A stretch of DNA of 64,000 nucleotides from Geodermatophilaceae bacterium URHB0062 (GCA_000620185.1 JHVO01000013.1:62001-126000); one strand, 5' to 3'. Counted from the stretch's first letter, positions 18,149 through 27,297 are shown. The notes: a model not told the origin generated them from the letters alone. Numbers and translations: made by a program.

Positions 18149-18813
18149 GCGCGCCCAGGGGGGAGCGCCCGGACGGCGCCGAGCCGGAGCCGTCCCCGTC
18201 GGGTCGCCCGCGGCCGATCGCCGGTGGGCGGCGGGCCGAGATCGCGGCCGCGGCGGCACGGTTCTTCGCCGAGCAGGGCTACCACACCGTCGGCATGCGG
18301 GAGATCGCCGAGGCGGTCGGCATGCGCGGGGCGAGCCTGTACAACCACTTCTCCTCCAAGGAGGAGGTGCTCTACGCGATCGCGCTCGGCATGACGAAGG
18401 TGCCCGCCGAGGAGCACCTGCCGCTGCTCGACGCCGAGGGCACCCCGGCGACCCGGCTCGCGGCACTGCTGCGCGCGCACATCCGCCATCTCGCCGGGCA
18501 CCGCGTCGAGCACCTCGTGGGGCTGCGCGAACTGCCGGCCCTCACCCCGGAGCACCGGGCCGAGATCACCGACCAGCGGCGCTACTACCAGCGACGGGTG
18601 CGGGACGTGATCGCCGCCGGTGTGCGTTCAGGCGAGTTCGCCGTCGACAGCCCGGGCCGGGCCGCGGTGGCGATCCTGGACATGGTCAACGGCATCAGCT
18701 GGTGGCTGCGCAGCGATCACGACATGGACGAGATCGTCGAGAGCTACGTCGGCTTCGTGCTGGACGGGATCCTCCAGCACGGTCGTGCCCGGCCCGGTCC
18801 CGCCAGCGGATGA
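18145..18813 (+). CDS. TetR/AcrR-family transcriptional regulator
   Basis: 222 residues. After a basic, proline-rich lead of about 30 residues, the N-terminal helix-turn-helix reads FAEQGYHTVGMREIAEAVGMRGASLYNHFSSKEEVLYAIA, the TetR DNA-binding domain. The rest is an all-helical ligand-binding dimerisation domain. It overlaps the ligase gene by 4 bp, so it is made from the operon it probably controls. The 18-bp palindrome at 15849-15866 is its likely target. An acyl-CoA or the pathway substrate is a reasonable effector; this is inference from context. Confidence 0.9.
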   Translation: MSAPRGERPDGAEPEPSPSGRPRPIAGGRRAEIAAAAARFFAEQGYHTVGMREIAEAVGMRGASLYNHFSSKEEVLYAIALGMTKVPAEEHLPLLDAEGTPATRLAALLRAHIRHLAGHRVEHLVGLRELPALTPEHRAEITDQRRYYQRRVRDVIAAGVRSGEFAVDSPGRAAVAILDMVNGISWWLRSDHDMDEIVESYVGFVLDGILQHGRARPGPASG

Positions 18814-18834
18814 TCTCGCCGGGACGGCGGCGGC

Positions 18835-19683
18835 TCACACGTCGCGGCGCATGAACGACAGCGCGGTCAACCCCCAGATCATGGCGATCCAGACGACCGC
18901 CCACATGAGATAGGTGCTGGTGAGCGGGGACTCGCTGAGGAACGGGAACCCCTGCTGGCCCTCACCCATCTGGAGGAGCGCTCTCGGGTCCTGGAAGGCG
19001 TTCATCGCCCCGCGCCACAGCCCGTCGGTGGGCAGCAGGATCCGGGAGACGGTGCCCACGCGCTCGACCCCGTCGTTGCCCAGCGCCCCGCCGAGCGCGC
19101 CGACGATGCCCGCCACCCAGGTCGCCCCGAAGAGGCCGACGGCGATGATGCCCGACGCCATCGGCGAGACGACGCTGGACAGCAGGAGCGCCAGCGTCAG
19201 CAGCACGATCGTCTCGCCGGCCAGCAGGGCGAGGCCCCGAGCGGGGTCCGGCGGCCAGTAGCCGACCGTCGCCCGGACGACGAGGAACTGGGCGATGCCG
19301 GCCAGCAGCACGTAGCCGCAGCCGAAGGAGACCAGTCCGAGCCACTTGCCCAGCAGGACGTGCGAGCGGCGGACCGGGCGCGCCAGGATCGCCAGCGCCT
19401 GGCCCGACTCCACCTCGCCGGCGAGCGTGGGCCCCGCGAGGAACGCCGTCCCGATGGCCGCGATCAGGCTCATCCCGAACATGATCAGGTTCAGCAGGAT
19501 GGAAGCGACGAGCCGGGCCTCACCGCTGGTCATCGTGCCCAGGTCGCTGTTGAGGCCCACCAGCTTCGAGAAGCCCCAGGCGCTGAGCGCGAGCAGCACC
19601 ACGGTCAGCGCCGCGAGGGCCCAGATCACCCGGCGCCGGGAGGCCTCGCGCAGGGTGAGTCCGGCGACCGTCAGCGCGGTCAT
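18835..19683 (-). CDS. ABC transporter permease (ABC-2 type)
   Basis: 282 residues from the ATG at 19683, chosen because AGGAGG lies about 5 bp upstream; an in-frame start at 19713 lacks one. Six membrane spans are visible, beginning VIWALAALTVVLLALSAW and including a large central region with FLAGPTLAGEVESGQALAILARP, typical of ABC-2 exporters. It pairs with the ATPase 73 bp upstream to form an exporter. Together with the sigma and anti-sigma genes upstream it forms a four-gene minus-strand unit. The transported substrate is not evident. Confidence 0.85.
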   Translation of the reverse strand: MTALTVAGLTLREASRRRVIWALAALTVVLLALSAWGFSKLVGLNSDLGTMTSGEARLVASILLNLIMFGMSLIAAIGTAFLAGPTLAGEVESGQALAILARPVRRSHVLLGKWLGLVSFGCGYVLLAGIAQFLVVRATVGYWPPDPARGLALLAGETIVLLTLALLLSSVVSPMASGIIAVGLFGATWVAGIVGALGGALGNDGVERVGTVSRILLPTDGLWRGAMNAFQDPRALLQMGEGQQGFPFLSESPLTSTYLMWAVVWIAMIWGLTALSFMRRDV

Positions 19684-19756
19684 GCGTCCTCCTCGCTGGC
19701 GCTCGTCGGCCACCTGACCGGCGGTGCTGTATGCATCGGTGACCTCGCAAGCTCGA

Positions 19757-20782
19757 TCACGACCCGGCCCCCGGAGCCGCTGCGTCCCGCGGTGCCGAGT
19801 CCTCGTGGCGCAGGATGCCCAGCAGGCGCTCCTCGAGGCTGATGCGCACCGGCTCGACGGCGTGCACCCGCACGCCCATGCCCACCAGGTCGCGCACCAG
19901 GTCGGGCACCGTCACGCCGTCGTCCTCCGAGGGCAGCGCCACGGTGAACCAGTCGCCGCTGCGGGTCAGCGACCCGGCGGAGCGCAACCGGTCGTGGGCG
20001 CGCGCGTCCAGGCCGTCCAGCCGGAGCCGCACCTCCCGCTGCCCGAGCAGCTCCGCCAGGGTGCCGGAGGCGGCCACGCGTCCCTTGTCGAGGATCACCA
20101 CCCGGTCGCACACCCGCTCCACCTCGCCGATCAGGTGGGAGTTGAGCAGCACGGCGACCCCGCGCGCCTTGAGGTCCAGCACGAGGTCGCGGACGTCGAC
20201 CCGGCCGATGGGGTCGAGCGCGCTGGTCGGCTCGTCGAGCACGACGAGCTCCGGCCGGGCCACCAGCGCGACGGCCAGGCCCAGCCGCTGCTGCATGCCC
20301 TTGGAGAACCCGCCGACCCGGTCGCCCGCCCGGTCGGAGAGGCCGACGACGGCCAGGCAGTCGCGCCGTTCCTGCTCGGGCACCTGCACGCGGGCCAGCC
20401 GCACGTGCAGCGCGAGCACCTCGGTGGCGGTCAGCCACGGCTGGTACCGGAAGAGCTCGGGCAGGTAACCGACGGCGCTCCGCGACCGCGGATCGGACGA
20501 TGGCCGGCCGAGCAGCATGACCTCGCCGGCGTCGGGGCGCACCAGGCCCAGCAGCATCTTGATAACGCTGGTCTTGCCGGCGCCGTTGGGCCCGAGCAGG
20601 CCGAGCACCTCGCCGCGGGCCACCGTGAAGGAGACGTCCTGGACGGCGGTCTGGCGTCCGTACCGCTTGTGCAGCCCGGAGCACCAGACCGCCGGCGAGG
20701 GCGGGAGGCCGGCGAGCAGCTCCGCCGCGGACCCCGCGACCGAGGTGACCTCGCGGACGCCCGCGGCCTCAGCGGAGGCCAC
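19757..20782 (-). CDS. ABC transporter ATP-binding protein (exporter type)
   Basis: 341 residues. It has Walker A GPNGAGKTS, signature FSKGMQQRLGLA and Walker B LVVLDEPTSALDP, followed by a C-terminal extension of about 100 residues (VRLRLDGLDARAHDRL onward) of the type seen in DrrA/CcmA-like exporters. It powers the downstream permease. The GTG start at 20782 overlaps the anti-sigma-like gene by 14 bp. About 40 residues precede the ATPase core, and a later start cannot be excluded, although no in-frame start with a good ribosome site is seen. Confidence 0.9.
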   Translation of the reverse strand: MASAEAAGVREVTSVAGSAAELLAGLPPSPAVWCSGLHKRYGRQTAVQDVSFTVARGEVLGLLGPNGAGKTSVIKMLLGLVRPDAGEVMLLGRPSSDPRSRSAVGYLPELFRYQPWLTATEVLALHVRLARVQVPEQERRDCLAVVGLSDRAGDRVGGFSKGMQQRLGLAVALVARPELVVLDEPTSALDPIGRVDVRDLVLDLKARGVAVLLNSHLIGEVERVCDRVVILDKGRVAASGTLAELLGQREVRLRLDGLDARAHDRLRSAGSLTRSGDWFTVALPSEDDGVTVPDLVRDLVGMGVRVHAVEPVRISLEERLLGILRHEDSAPRDAAAPGAGS

Positions 20783-21869
20783 GCGCGACCGTCAGCAGCT
20801 CGTCGGCGGAGAGCGATCCGGCCACGCCGGTCATGACACCGTCCCGGACCCAGACCACGCCGGCGAACAGGCCGTTGCGCGAGGTGAGCACGGTCGCCTG
20901 CGCCCCGCCCACGTCGGCCGTCGACGAGGTCACCATCTCGGCCGGAACCGGCAGGGGCAGCGTGCCGCCGTCGGCCGAGAGGTCGCGCAGCTGGGCGGCG
21001 AGGTCGTCGGGCAGGCCGGGCAGGGAGAGCAGGTAGTCGCGCACCGTCTCGAACGGCACGCCGGAGGAGTCGACCGTCGGCGCGACGGCTCGGGCGACCA
21101 CGAGCGTCGGCACGCCGGTGGGCTGCGACCAGACCGCGGCGAGCGCGGGACCGGCCTGGACCCGGAGCCGGCTGCCGTCGAGGCCCGGGGGAGGCGGGGG
21201 CAGGGCCTCACCCGCTGCGGCCGCCGCCTGCGCGGCCTTCGCCGCGGAGAAGGTGAAGGTGGCCTCCACCTGGTCGGCCACCTGGTAGGTCGGGTCGCCG
21301 GTCACGCCCTGCGGCAGGTCGCTGACCTCGGGGACGGCGAGACCGGTGTACCCCGCGGCGGCCCCGGCGTCGGACACCTGCTTCGTCTGCGGAGGGTGCG
21401 TGAACACGACGTCGCCGTACGCGGAGAGGTCCGGCACCTTCACCAGCTCGGTCGAGCTCACCTCCAGGGGCGCGACCCGCTCGGTCTGGAAGATCGGCAG
21501 CCAGTCGTTGGCCGCCGCGACCCCGGCCCCCGCGAGGACGACGACGGTGCTGAGCACGGCGACCGCGGGACGGCGCACCGCCGTCCGCCACCGCCCGCGA
21601 CCGGACCGCGCCGGCAGCTGCCGGGCCGCGGCGGCCCGGGTTGCGGACGCCGTCGCCGCTGTCGCGGTGAGCCGTGCCCAGGCGGCGTCCGGGTCCATGG
21701 CGGAGGCCGACGGGGCGAGCGCGGCGCCGACGAGCTGTGCCTGCGAACGGACGGCATCCAGTTCGGCGAGGCAGGTCGGGCAGGAGGCGACGTGACTGCG
21801 GTCGGCGTCGGTCACGCCGGCGGGCTCGTCGACCAGTCGGCGCAGCACGCCCTCACTCGGGTGACGCAT
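20769..21869 (-). CDS. Membrane anti-sigma-like protein with N-terminal zinc finger
   Basis: 366 residues. The N-terminus has HVASCPTC, an HxxxCxxC anti-sigma zinc site, followed by an alanine-rich linker, one membrane span around 108-126 (AVAVLSTVVVLAGAGVAAA) and an outer domain of about 240 residues rich in Pro and Val. The gene overlaps the sigma gene stop by 17 bp, the classic sigma/anti-sigma arrangement. The large outer domain (LPQGVTGDPTYQVADQVEATFTF and on) is unlike a minimal anti-sigma factor and may sense a cell-envelope signal; no family name comes to mind for it. Confidence 0.75.
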   Translation of the reverse strand: MRHPSEGVLRRLVDEPAGVTDADRSHVASCPTCLAELDAVRSQAQLVGAALAPSASAMDPDAAWARLTATAATASATRAAAARQLPARSGRGRWRTAVRRPAVAVLSTVVVLAGAGVAAANDWLPIFQTERVAPLEVSSTELVKVPDLSAYGDVVFTHPPQTKQVSDAGAAAGYTGLAVPEVSDLPQGVTGDPTYQVADQVEATFTFSAAKAAQAAAAAGEALPPPPPGLDGSRLRVQAGPALAAVWSQPTGVPTLVVARAVAPTVDSSGVPFETVRDYLLSLPGLPDDLAAQLRDLSADGGTLPLPVPAEMVTSSTADVGGAQATVLTSRNGLFAGVVWVRDGVMTGVAGSLSADELLTVARGLR

Positions 21870-22377
21870 GGCGGTTCAGCTCCTTGAGCAGCACGGACTC
21901 GGCGCGGCGCACGGTGGTGCCCACGCTTCCTGGGGACAGATCGAGGGCGGCGGCGACCTCGGCGTAGCTGAGGCCGCTGTGCCGGAGCACGAGCGCGGCC
22001 GCCTGGCGGTGGGGCAGCCGGGCGAGGGCGGCCCGGACGGCGCGCCGCTCGTCGCGGGAGATGACGTCGTCGGCCACGTCCGGCACGAGGGTCGGACCGT
22101 CGTCGGCGGCCTCCTCGCGGGCGCTGCGGCGGCGGCCCGAGCGGAGCAGGTTGAGGGCGGTGTGGGTCGCGGCGACCGACAGCCAGCCGCGGGCCTCACC
22201 GGCCGGAACGGTGGACCGGCCGAAGGAGAGGAACACCTCCTGGGCGACGTCCTCGGCCTGGTCCCGCGAGCCCAGCACGCGGGCCGCCACGGCGACCACC
22301 CGCGGGTACTCGGCCCGGAAGACGGCCTCGAGGTCGGTGCGGACGCCGTCCCGGGCGAGCGGACCCGTTCCGGTCAC
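21853..22377 (-). CDS. ECF-family RNA polymerase sigma factor
   Basis: 174 residues from the GTG at 22377, which has GGAAGGAC just upstream; an in-frame ATG at 22485 would add 36 low-complexity residues without a ribosome site. Region 2 reads LEAVFRAEYPRVVAVAARVLGSRDQAEDVAQEVFLSF and region 4 reads RLPHRQAAALVLRHSGLSYAEVAAALDLSPGSVGTTVRRA. It directs polymerase to stress or envelope promoters when its anti-sigma factor releases it. Overlap with the anti-sigma gene and the ABC exporter downstream suggest it controls this operon in response to something the exporter removes. Confidence 0.88.
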   Translation of the reverse strand: MTGTGPLARDGVRTDLEAVFRAEYPRVVAVAARVLGSRDQAEDVAQEVFLSFGRSTVPAGEARGWLSVAATHTALNLLRSGRRRSAREEAADDGPTLVPDVADDVISRDERRAVRAALARLPHRQAAALVLRHSGLSYAEVAAALDLSPGSVGTTVRRAESVLLKELNRHASPE

Positions 22378-22617
22378 GGCGTCCTTCCGGTCGGCCGGCC
22401 GGAGCGCGCCGAGGCGGCGGCCGGGGAGGGGAGCGGCGGCCGCGTAGGCGGCCGGCGGTCGCCCACTGTGCCCGACGAGGTCCATACCGGTACAGCACCG
22501 CCGCCGACCGGTTTGTGACACCCCTGCCGCACTTATGGCCGAAAGTGCCGGAGCTGCTCGGGTGCTTGCGACGCAGCGTGATTGCGCCCGGGAAGAGGGA
22601 CCTGACAGCGTGCACGG

Positions 22618-23376
22618 ATGCTGAACGAGGTGGCCGACGGGATCTGGGTCCGGCAGAGCGAGTGGGTGTGGAGCAACACCACGGTGGTGCGCGGGGACGA
22701 CGGGTTGATCCTGGTCGATCCCGGCATCCACGGTTCCGAGCTGGACGAGCTCGCGGATGACCTGGACCGGCTCGGCATCCCGGTGGTCGCGGGGTTCTCC
22801 ACCCATCTCCACTGGGACCACCTGCTCTGGCACGCCAGGTTCGGCGACGTGCCGCGCTACGCCATGCCCGCCTCCGCCGCAGCCGCCCCCGCGGTCCTGG
22901 AGCGGGGACAGCAGATGGCGGCGGAGAGCGCGTCGGGGGTCCCGCTCGAGCTGATCGGGCTCGTCACGCCGCTGCCCGCGGACGGCGGACCCGTCCCGGG
23001 CGAGATCGTCGAGCACGAGGCGCATGCCCTCGGTCACGCCGCGGTCCTGCTGGCCGACCGTGGCCTCCTGATCGCCGGCGACATGCTCTCCGACGTCCTG
23101 ATCCCGATGCTCGACCCTCGCCGACCCGGTCAGGTGGAGGCGTACGAGACGGCGCTCGACCGGCTGGATGCGGCCGCCGGTCACGTCGACGTCCTGGTCC
23201 CCGGCCACGGCGCCGTCGCCCGAGGTCCCGAGGTGGCGGCCCGCCTCGCCGCCGATCGGGCCTACATCGGCGCCCTGCGGCGAGGTGAGGAACCGGTCGA
23301 CGCGCGGCTGGGTCAGGAGTGGCTCGCCGGCCCCCACCGGTCGAACGTGGAGCTGGCCCGGCAGTCAGCCGGATGA
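22618..23376 (+). CDS. MBL-fold metallo-hydrolase
   Basis: 252 residues. The metal-binding motif is HLHWDH (H63, H65, D67, H68), followed by a histidine in the HALGHAAV block, an aspartate in LLIAGDML and a last histidine in VPGHGAVARG, completing a two-zinc site. The fold covers lactonases, glyoxalase II-like enzymes and lactamases; nothing here points to one. The gene is divergent from the ECF sigma gene with about 240 bp between them and converges on the flavin reductase with a 31-bp gap. Confidence 0.88.
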   Translation: MLNEVADGIWVRQSEWVWSNTTVVRGDDGLILVDPGIHGSELDELADDLDRLGIPVVAGFSTHLHWDHLLWHARFGDVPRYAMPASAAAAPAVLERGQQMAAESASGVPLELIGLVTPLPADGGPVPGEIVEHEAHALGHAAVLLADRGLLIAGDMLSDVLIPMLDPRRPGQVEAYETALDRLDAAAGHVDVLVPGHGAVARGPEVAARLAADRAYIGALRRGEEPVDARLGQEWLAGPHRSNVELARQSAG

Positions 23377-23407
23377 GACGACGGCGGCGCCGCGGTGGTC
23401 GGAGAGG

Positions 23408-23917
23408 TCAGCGGCCGGCCGCGGATCCGGTCTCGTCGACGTAGCGGCCGCGGAGCCGCAGCAGGGGCGCGACGGCCGGGTTCAGCGCCGCGACGTCCTC
23501 GACGACGAGGAGGGCGAGCACGTGGTCGCCGGCCTCGACCAGCCGCTCCAGCCGGCAGTCCAGGGCGGCCGGTCCGTCGTCGAGGACGATCGCCTCGCTG
23601 GCCGCCGCCCGCGTCCACGGCACCGACTCCAGCAGGTGGCGGGCGCTGGGCCGGCCGGCGGAGGAGAAGCGGCTGGCCACGATCGCGTGCTGGGCGCCGA
23701 GCACGGTCAGCCCGCAGCGCCCCACCTCCTCGAGCACCTCCGCGGGATAGCCGCCGGCGGTCAGCCCCACGGCCACGAGTGGGGGATCGGCCGACACGCT
23801 CATGACCGAGGTGACCGTCGTACCGACGTCGTCGATCCCGTCGCGGACCGTCAGCAGGCACACCCCGGCCGCGTACTGCGCGAGAGCGGCGGCGAACTCG
23901 CGGGGGTCGACGGGCAT
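23408..23917 (-). CDS. Flavin reductase-like (HpaC/RutF family) protein
   Basis: 169 residues of the FMN-binding split-barrel family. YAAGVCLLTVRDG, TVTSVMSVSADPPLVAVGL and GLTVLGAQHAIVASRFSS are the conserved strands. It uses NAD(P)H to reduce free flavin for a two-component monooxygenase, or binds FMN as a regulator. No oxygenase partner is adjacent; the BVMO 8 kb away is self-sufficient. It is divergent from the flavoprotein gene starting at 24025. Confidence 0.85.
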   Translation of the reverse strand: MPVDPREFAAALAQYAAGVCLLTVRDGIDDVGTTVTSVMSVSADPPLVAVGLTAGGYPAEVLEEVGRCGLTVLGAQHAIVASRFSSAGRPSARHLLESVPWTRAAASEAIVLDDGPAALDCRLERLVEAGDHVLALLVVEDVAALNPAVAPLLRLRGRYVDETGSAAGR

Positions 23918-24024
23918 GGCGGCCAGTCGATCACATGGACAGGATGGGGTGCGTGAGCGGACAGGGGCGTGAGCATCGCAGCGAGGAACGAGCGAGGAGC
24001 GGAGGGCACCGCGGGAGCGAACCG

Positions 24025-25446
24025 ATGTCGGTGACTGAGCAGACCTATGACGTCGTCGTCCTCGGGGCCGGATCGACGGGGGAGAACGTCGCCGACATCG
24101 TCGTCCGTGGCGGGCTGACCGCCGTCCTCGTCGAGCCGGAGCTGGTCGGCGGCGAGTGCTCGTACTGGGCCTGCATGCCCAGCAAGGCGCTGCTGCGCGG
24201 CACCGAGGTGCTGCTGGAGGCGCGTGCCGTCGACGGCGCGGCGCAGGCGGTGACCGGCGAGCAGGACGTCGACGCGACGCTCGCCCGCCGCGACACCTTC
24301 ACCTCGCACTGGGACGACTCCGGTCAGGTGAGCTGGGTGGAGGGCGCGGGCATCGACCTGATCCGAGGGTCGGGCCGCCTGGACGGCGAGCGCACGGTCG
24401 TGGTCACCGGTACCGACGGCGGCGAGACGAGGCTGACCGCGCGGCACGCGGTGGCCGTCTGCACCGGATCGGTCGCCGCCACTCCGCCCATCGACGGGCT
24501 CGCGGACGTCGGCCCGTGGTCGCCCCGCGACGCGACCAGTGCCAAGGAGGTGCCGGGCCGGCTGCTCGTCCTGGGCGGTGGCTACGTCGGCTGCGAGATG
24601 GCGACGGCGTGGCACGCCCTGGGAGCCGAGGTCACCCTGCTCCAGCGTGGCGACCGGCTCCTGCCCGCGGCCGAGCCCCAGGCGAGCGAGGCGGTCGCAC
24701 GGTCGCTGCGGGAGAGCGGCGTCGACGTCCGGCTCGGCACCGACGTCACCGGCGCCCGCCGCGAGGGCGACACCGTGGTGCTGACGACGTCGGACGGGGA
24801 GTTCCGCGGCGACGAGGTGCTCGTCGCCGTCGGCCGGGCCGCCCGCACGCGGGACATCGGGCTGGAGACCGTCGGCCTGGAGCCCGGGACGTACCTGCCG
24901 GTCGAGGAGACCCTCCGGGTGACCGGGCACCCGTGGCTCTACGGGGTCGGCGACGCCAACGGCCGCAGCCTGCTCACGCACATGGGCAAGTACCAGGCGC
25001 GGCAGGCGGGCGCGGCGATCGTGGCGCGGGCGCGGGGCCAGGAGCCCGACACCTCCGACTGGTCGCCGTTCGTGGCGACCGCGGACGCGGCCGCGGTGCC
25101 GTCGGTCGTGTTCACCACCCCGCAGATCGCCAGCGTCGGGCGCACCGCGGCCCGGGCGGAGAAGGGCGGTCTGCCGCACCGCGTCGTGGAGTACCCGATC
25201 GGCAACGTGTCCGGCGCGGCGCTGTTCGCCGACGGGTACGAGGGCACCGCCATCGCAGTGGTCGACACCGAGCGCGAAGTGCTCCTCGGCGTCACGTTCG
25301 TCGGGCCCGGCGTGGCCGAGCTGCTGCAGGCGGCCACCATCGCTGTCGTCGGGGAGGTGCCCATCGCCCGGCTCTGGCACGCGGTGCCGGCCTATCCGAC
25401 GGTCAACGAGATCTGGCTGCGGCTCCTCGAGACCTATCGCGGCTGA
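24025..25446 (+). CDS. Pyridine nucleotide-disulfide oxidoreductase (dihydrolipoamide dehydrogenase/mercuric reductase-like)
   Basis: 473 residues from the ATG at 24025. FAD binding is at VVVLGAGSTGENVADI, and the redox-active disulfide loop reads GGECSYWACMPSKALL, with four residues between the cysteines as usual. The NAD(P) motif is LVLGGGYVGCEMATAWHALG. The C-terminal dimer domain has HAVPAYPTVNEIW, giving the active-site His-Glu pair. The bases before the start are a purine-rich GAGCGAGGAGCGGAGGG-type stretch with GGGAG 8 bp upstream. An exact substrate is not predictable; it is an orphan relative to the pyruvate dehydrogenase complex. Confidence 0.88.
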   Translation: MSVTEQTYDVVVLGAGSTGENVADIVVRGGLTAVLVEPELVGGECSYWACMPSKALLRGTEVLLEARAVDGAAQAVTGEQDVDATLARRDTFTSHWDDSGQVSWVEGAGIDLIRGSGRLDGERTVVVTGTDGGETRLTARHAVAVCTGSVAATPPIDGLADVGPWSPRDATSAKEVPGRLLVLGGGYVGCEMATAWHALGAEVTLLQRGDRLLPAAEPQASEAVARSLRESGVDVRLGTDVTGARREGDTVVLTTSDGEFRGDEVLVAVGRAARTRDIGLETVGLEPGTYLPVEETLRVTGHPWLYGVGDANGRSLLTHMGKYQARQAGAAIVARARGQEPDTSDWSPFVATADAAAVPSVVFTTPQIASVGRTAARAEKGGLPHRVVEYPIGNVSGAALFADGYEGTAIAVVDTEREVLLGVTFVGPGVAELLQAATIAVVGEVPIARLWHAVPAYPTVNEIWLRLLETYRG

Positions 25447-25456
25447 CGGGACCGCC

Positions 25457-26371
25457 ATGGTGCGCATCGGGCTGGTGCTCCATCCCCGCCGGGACTCCTC
25501 CGCCGCCGTGCGGCAGGTCGAGAGGTGGACGAGGACGCACGGGGTCGAGCTCGTCGCGGCCGCCGACGACGTGCTGCGGCTCGGTGTGGACGGCGTCGTG
25601 CCGGTCGAGGTGGAGGAGCTGGCCCGGACCTGCGACGGGGTGATCGCACTGGGCGGCGACGGGACGCTGCTGGGTGCGATGCGCCTGGTGAGCGGCCGTC
25701 CGGTGCCGGTGCTCGGCGTGAACCTCGGCCGGCTGGGCTTCCTGGCCGCGGTCGAGGGCACCGAGCTGGAGCAGGCGCTCGCCGCGCTCGCCGAGGGGCG
25801 GGTGAGCACGGAGGAGCGCCCCTGCCTGGTCGTCCGGCACGGCGAGACGGAGAGCCTCGCCTTCAACGACGTGGTCCTGGCGCGCGTGCCCGGGGAGGGC
25901 ATGGTCGAGGCGAACCTGAGCGTCGGCGGCCGCCGGTACGGCCACTACCGCTGCGACGCGCTGATCGTCGCGACCCCGATGGGTTCGACGGCCTACGCCT
26001 ACGCGGCGGGCGGTCCGGTCGTCAGCCCGGGCGTCGAGGGCATCCTCGTCACGCCGTCGGCGCCGCTGAGCGGGATCTCGCACAGCGTCCTCCTCGGGCC
26101 GGGTGAGCCGCTCCGGCTCGAGCTCACGACCGGCCGTCCCGCCTTCGAACTGGACGGCGTCCTGACCGGCCGCGTCCATCCGGGCGAGGTGCTGGACGTC
26201 GTCCTGCGGCCCGCGGCCGGGCTGCTGGTGCGCATCGACGGCACCGCGGCCGATGCCCGCAGCCGGGTGAAGCTCTCGCTGCTCGACCTGCCGCTCCTGC
26301 CGCAGGAACTGCTGGAACTGGTGCCCGAGGGCATGCGGCCTCGCACCGAGCAGGCGACCGAGCCTGGCTGA
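25457..26371 (+). CDS. nadK: NAD(+)/NADH kinase
   Basis: 304 residues. The GGDGT motif (VIALGGDGTLLGAM), the second block LGVNLGRLGFLA, and the nucleotide-binding stretch YRCDALIVATPMGSTAYAYAAGGPVVSP are all intact. It phosphorylates NAD to NADP in the cytosol and is usually essential. It starts 10 bp after the disulfide oxidoreductase and may be co-transcribed with it. The more familiar tlyA-nadK-recN context is absent, so this could be a second NAD kinase paralogue of the genome. Confidence 0.88.
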   Translation: MVRIGLVLHPRRDSSAAVRQVERWTRTHGVELVAAADDVLRLGVDGVVPVEVEELARTCDGVIALGGDGTLLGAMRLVSGRPVPVLGVNLGRLGFLAAVEGTELEQALAALAEGRVSTEERPCLVVRHGETESLAFNDVVLARVPGEGMVEANLSVGGRRYGHYRCDALIVATPMGSTAYAYAAGGPVVSPGVEGILVTPSAPLSGISHSVLLGPGEPLRLELTTGRPAFELDGVLTGRVHPGEVLDVVLRPAAGLLVRIDGTAADARSRVKLSLLDLPLLPQELLELVPEGMRPRTEQATEPG

Positions 26372-26381
26372 GGGCCCGCCG

Positions 26382-27167
26382 TCAGGGCAGCGCAAACGGA
26401 GCCAGGTTCGGGGCCGGTAGCGCCCCGGCCGTCGTCGCGGTGACCGTCATGGCCTCGAACCGGGCCCGGCCGCCGAGCAGGGTGAGGAAGGCGGTGTCGG
26501 CGGCGTCGCGCCCGGAGCAGATCCGGACCAGGGAGCCGGTCGGCGCCAGCCGGGTCGGGTCGACGACGCACCAGGTGCCGTCGACGGCGGCCTCGACGAC
26601 GGCGTGGAAGTCCATGGGCGCGAGCCCCGGCGCGTAGACGGCCACCAGCCGGGCCGGGACGTCGAGCGCGCGCAGCAGGGTGACGGTCAGGTGCGCGTAG
26701 TCGCGGCACACGCCCTGGCCGGTCAGCAGCGTGTCGACCGCGGTGTCGACCGGCCGGCTCGATCCGGCCGTGTAGGCCAGCCGCCGGTGCACCCAGTCGG
26801 CGACGGCGCCGACGAGCTCCGCGGCCGGCCTGCGCCGGTCGAACTCGGTGGTCGCGAAGCCCTCGAGCTGGTCGGACGGGCAGTAGCGGCTCGGCCGCAG
26901 GGCCACGGCCCACTCCGCGGCGGTCACCCGTCGCGGCGGGCCGCCGTCCTCGGCCGATGCGGTGTAGGTGACCGTCGTCTCGCCCTCCGCGAGAGTCAGC
27001 CGGTGCACGCGAGCCCCGTCGGCCTCGAACTCCTCGACGTCGGCGGGCCGGCCGCCGGTCAGCACGGTGAGCGTCTCGGCGGCCGGCCGGGCGACGGCGA
27101 TCTCCAGCAGCGCGGTCGCCGGCGCGGGGGAGGACATGGTGAGGGAGGCGGCGACGTCGATGCGCAT
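26382..27167 (-). CDS. Transglutaminase-like (cysteine protease fold) protein
   Basis: 261 residues from the ATG at 27167. An N-terminal beta domain (MRIDVAASLTMSS to RVTAAEWAVALRPSRYCPSDQLEG) precedes the core with the catalytic triad: Cys in GQGVCRDYAHL, His in MDFHAVVEA and Asp in VVDPTRLAP. This layout is shared with bacterial transglutaminase-like proteases often found near circularly permuted ATP-grasp and alpha-E proteins, which are not present here. The function is probably peptide or isopeptide hydrolysis. It converges on nadK with a 10-bp gap. Confidence 0.88.
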   Translation of the reverse strand: MRIDVAASLTMSSPAPATALLEIAVARPAAETLTVLTGGRPADVEEFEADGARVHRLTLAEGETTVTYTASAEDGGPPRRVTAAEWAVALRPSRYCPSDQLEGFATTEFDRRRPAAELVGAVADWVHRRLAYTAGSSRPVDTAVDTLLTGQGVCRDYAHLTVTLLRALDVPARLVAVYAPGLAPMDFHAVVEAAVDGTWCVVDPTRLAPTGSLVRICSGRDAADTAFLTLLGGRARFEAMTVTATTAGALPAPNLAPFALP

Positions 27168-27297
27168 GCGGGCATCGTGGCCTCCGCGCGGCTCGGCCGC
27201 CCTGTGTCGTCGCTCACGCAGTCGGACGCCAGGACGGGAACAGCGGGGACGTTCCCGGTGCTCAGCCGAACGGCGGCATCGATGAGAGGGAACAGTC

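Noticed and set aside
23961-24024. Purine-rich GAGCGAGGAGCGGAGGG region as a repeat family
   Set aside because: No second copy was found in this window, so it is treated only as leader sequence.
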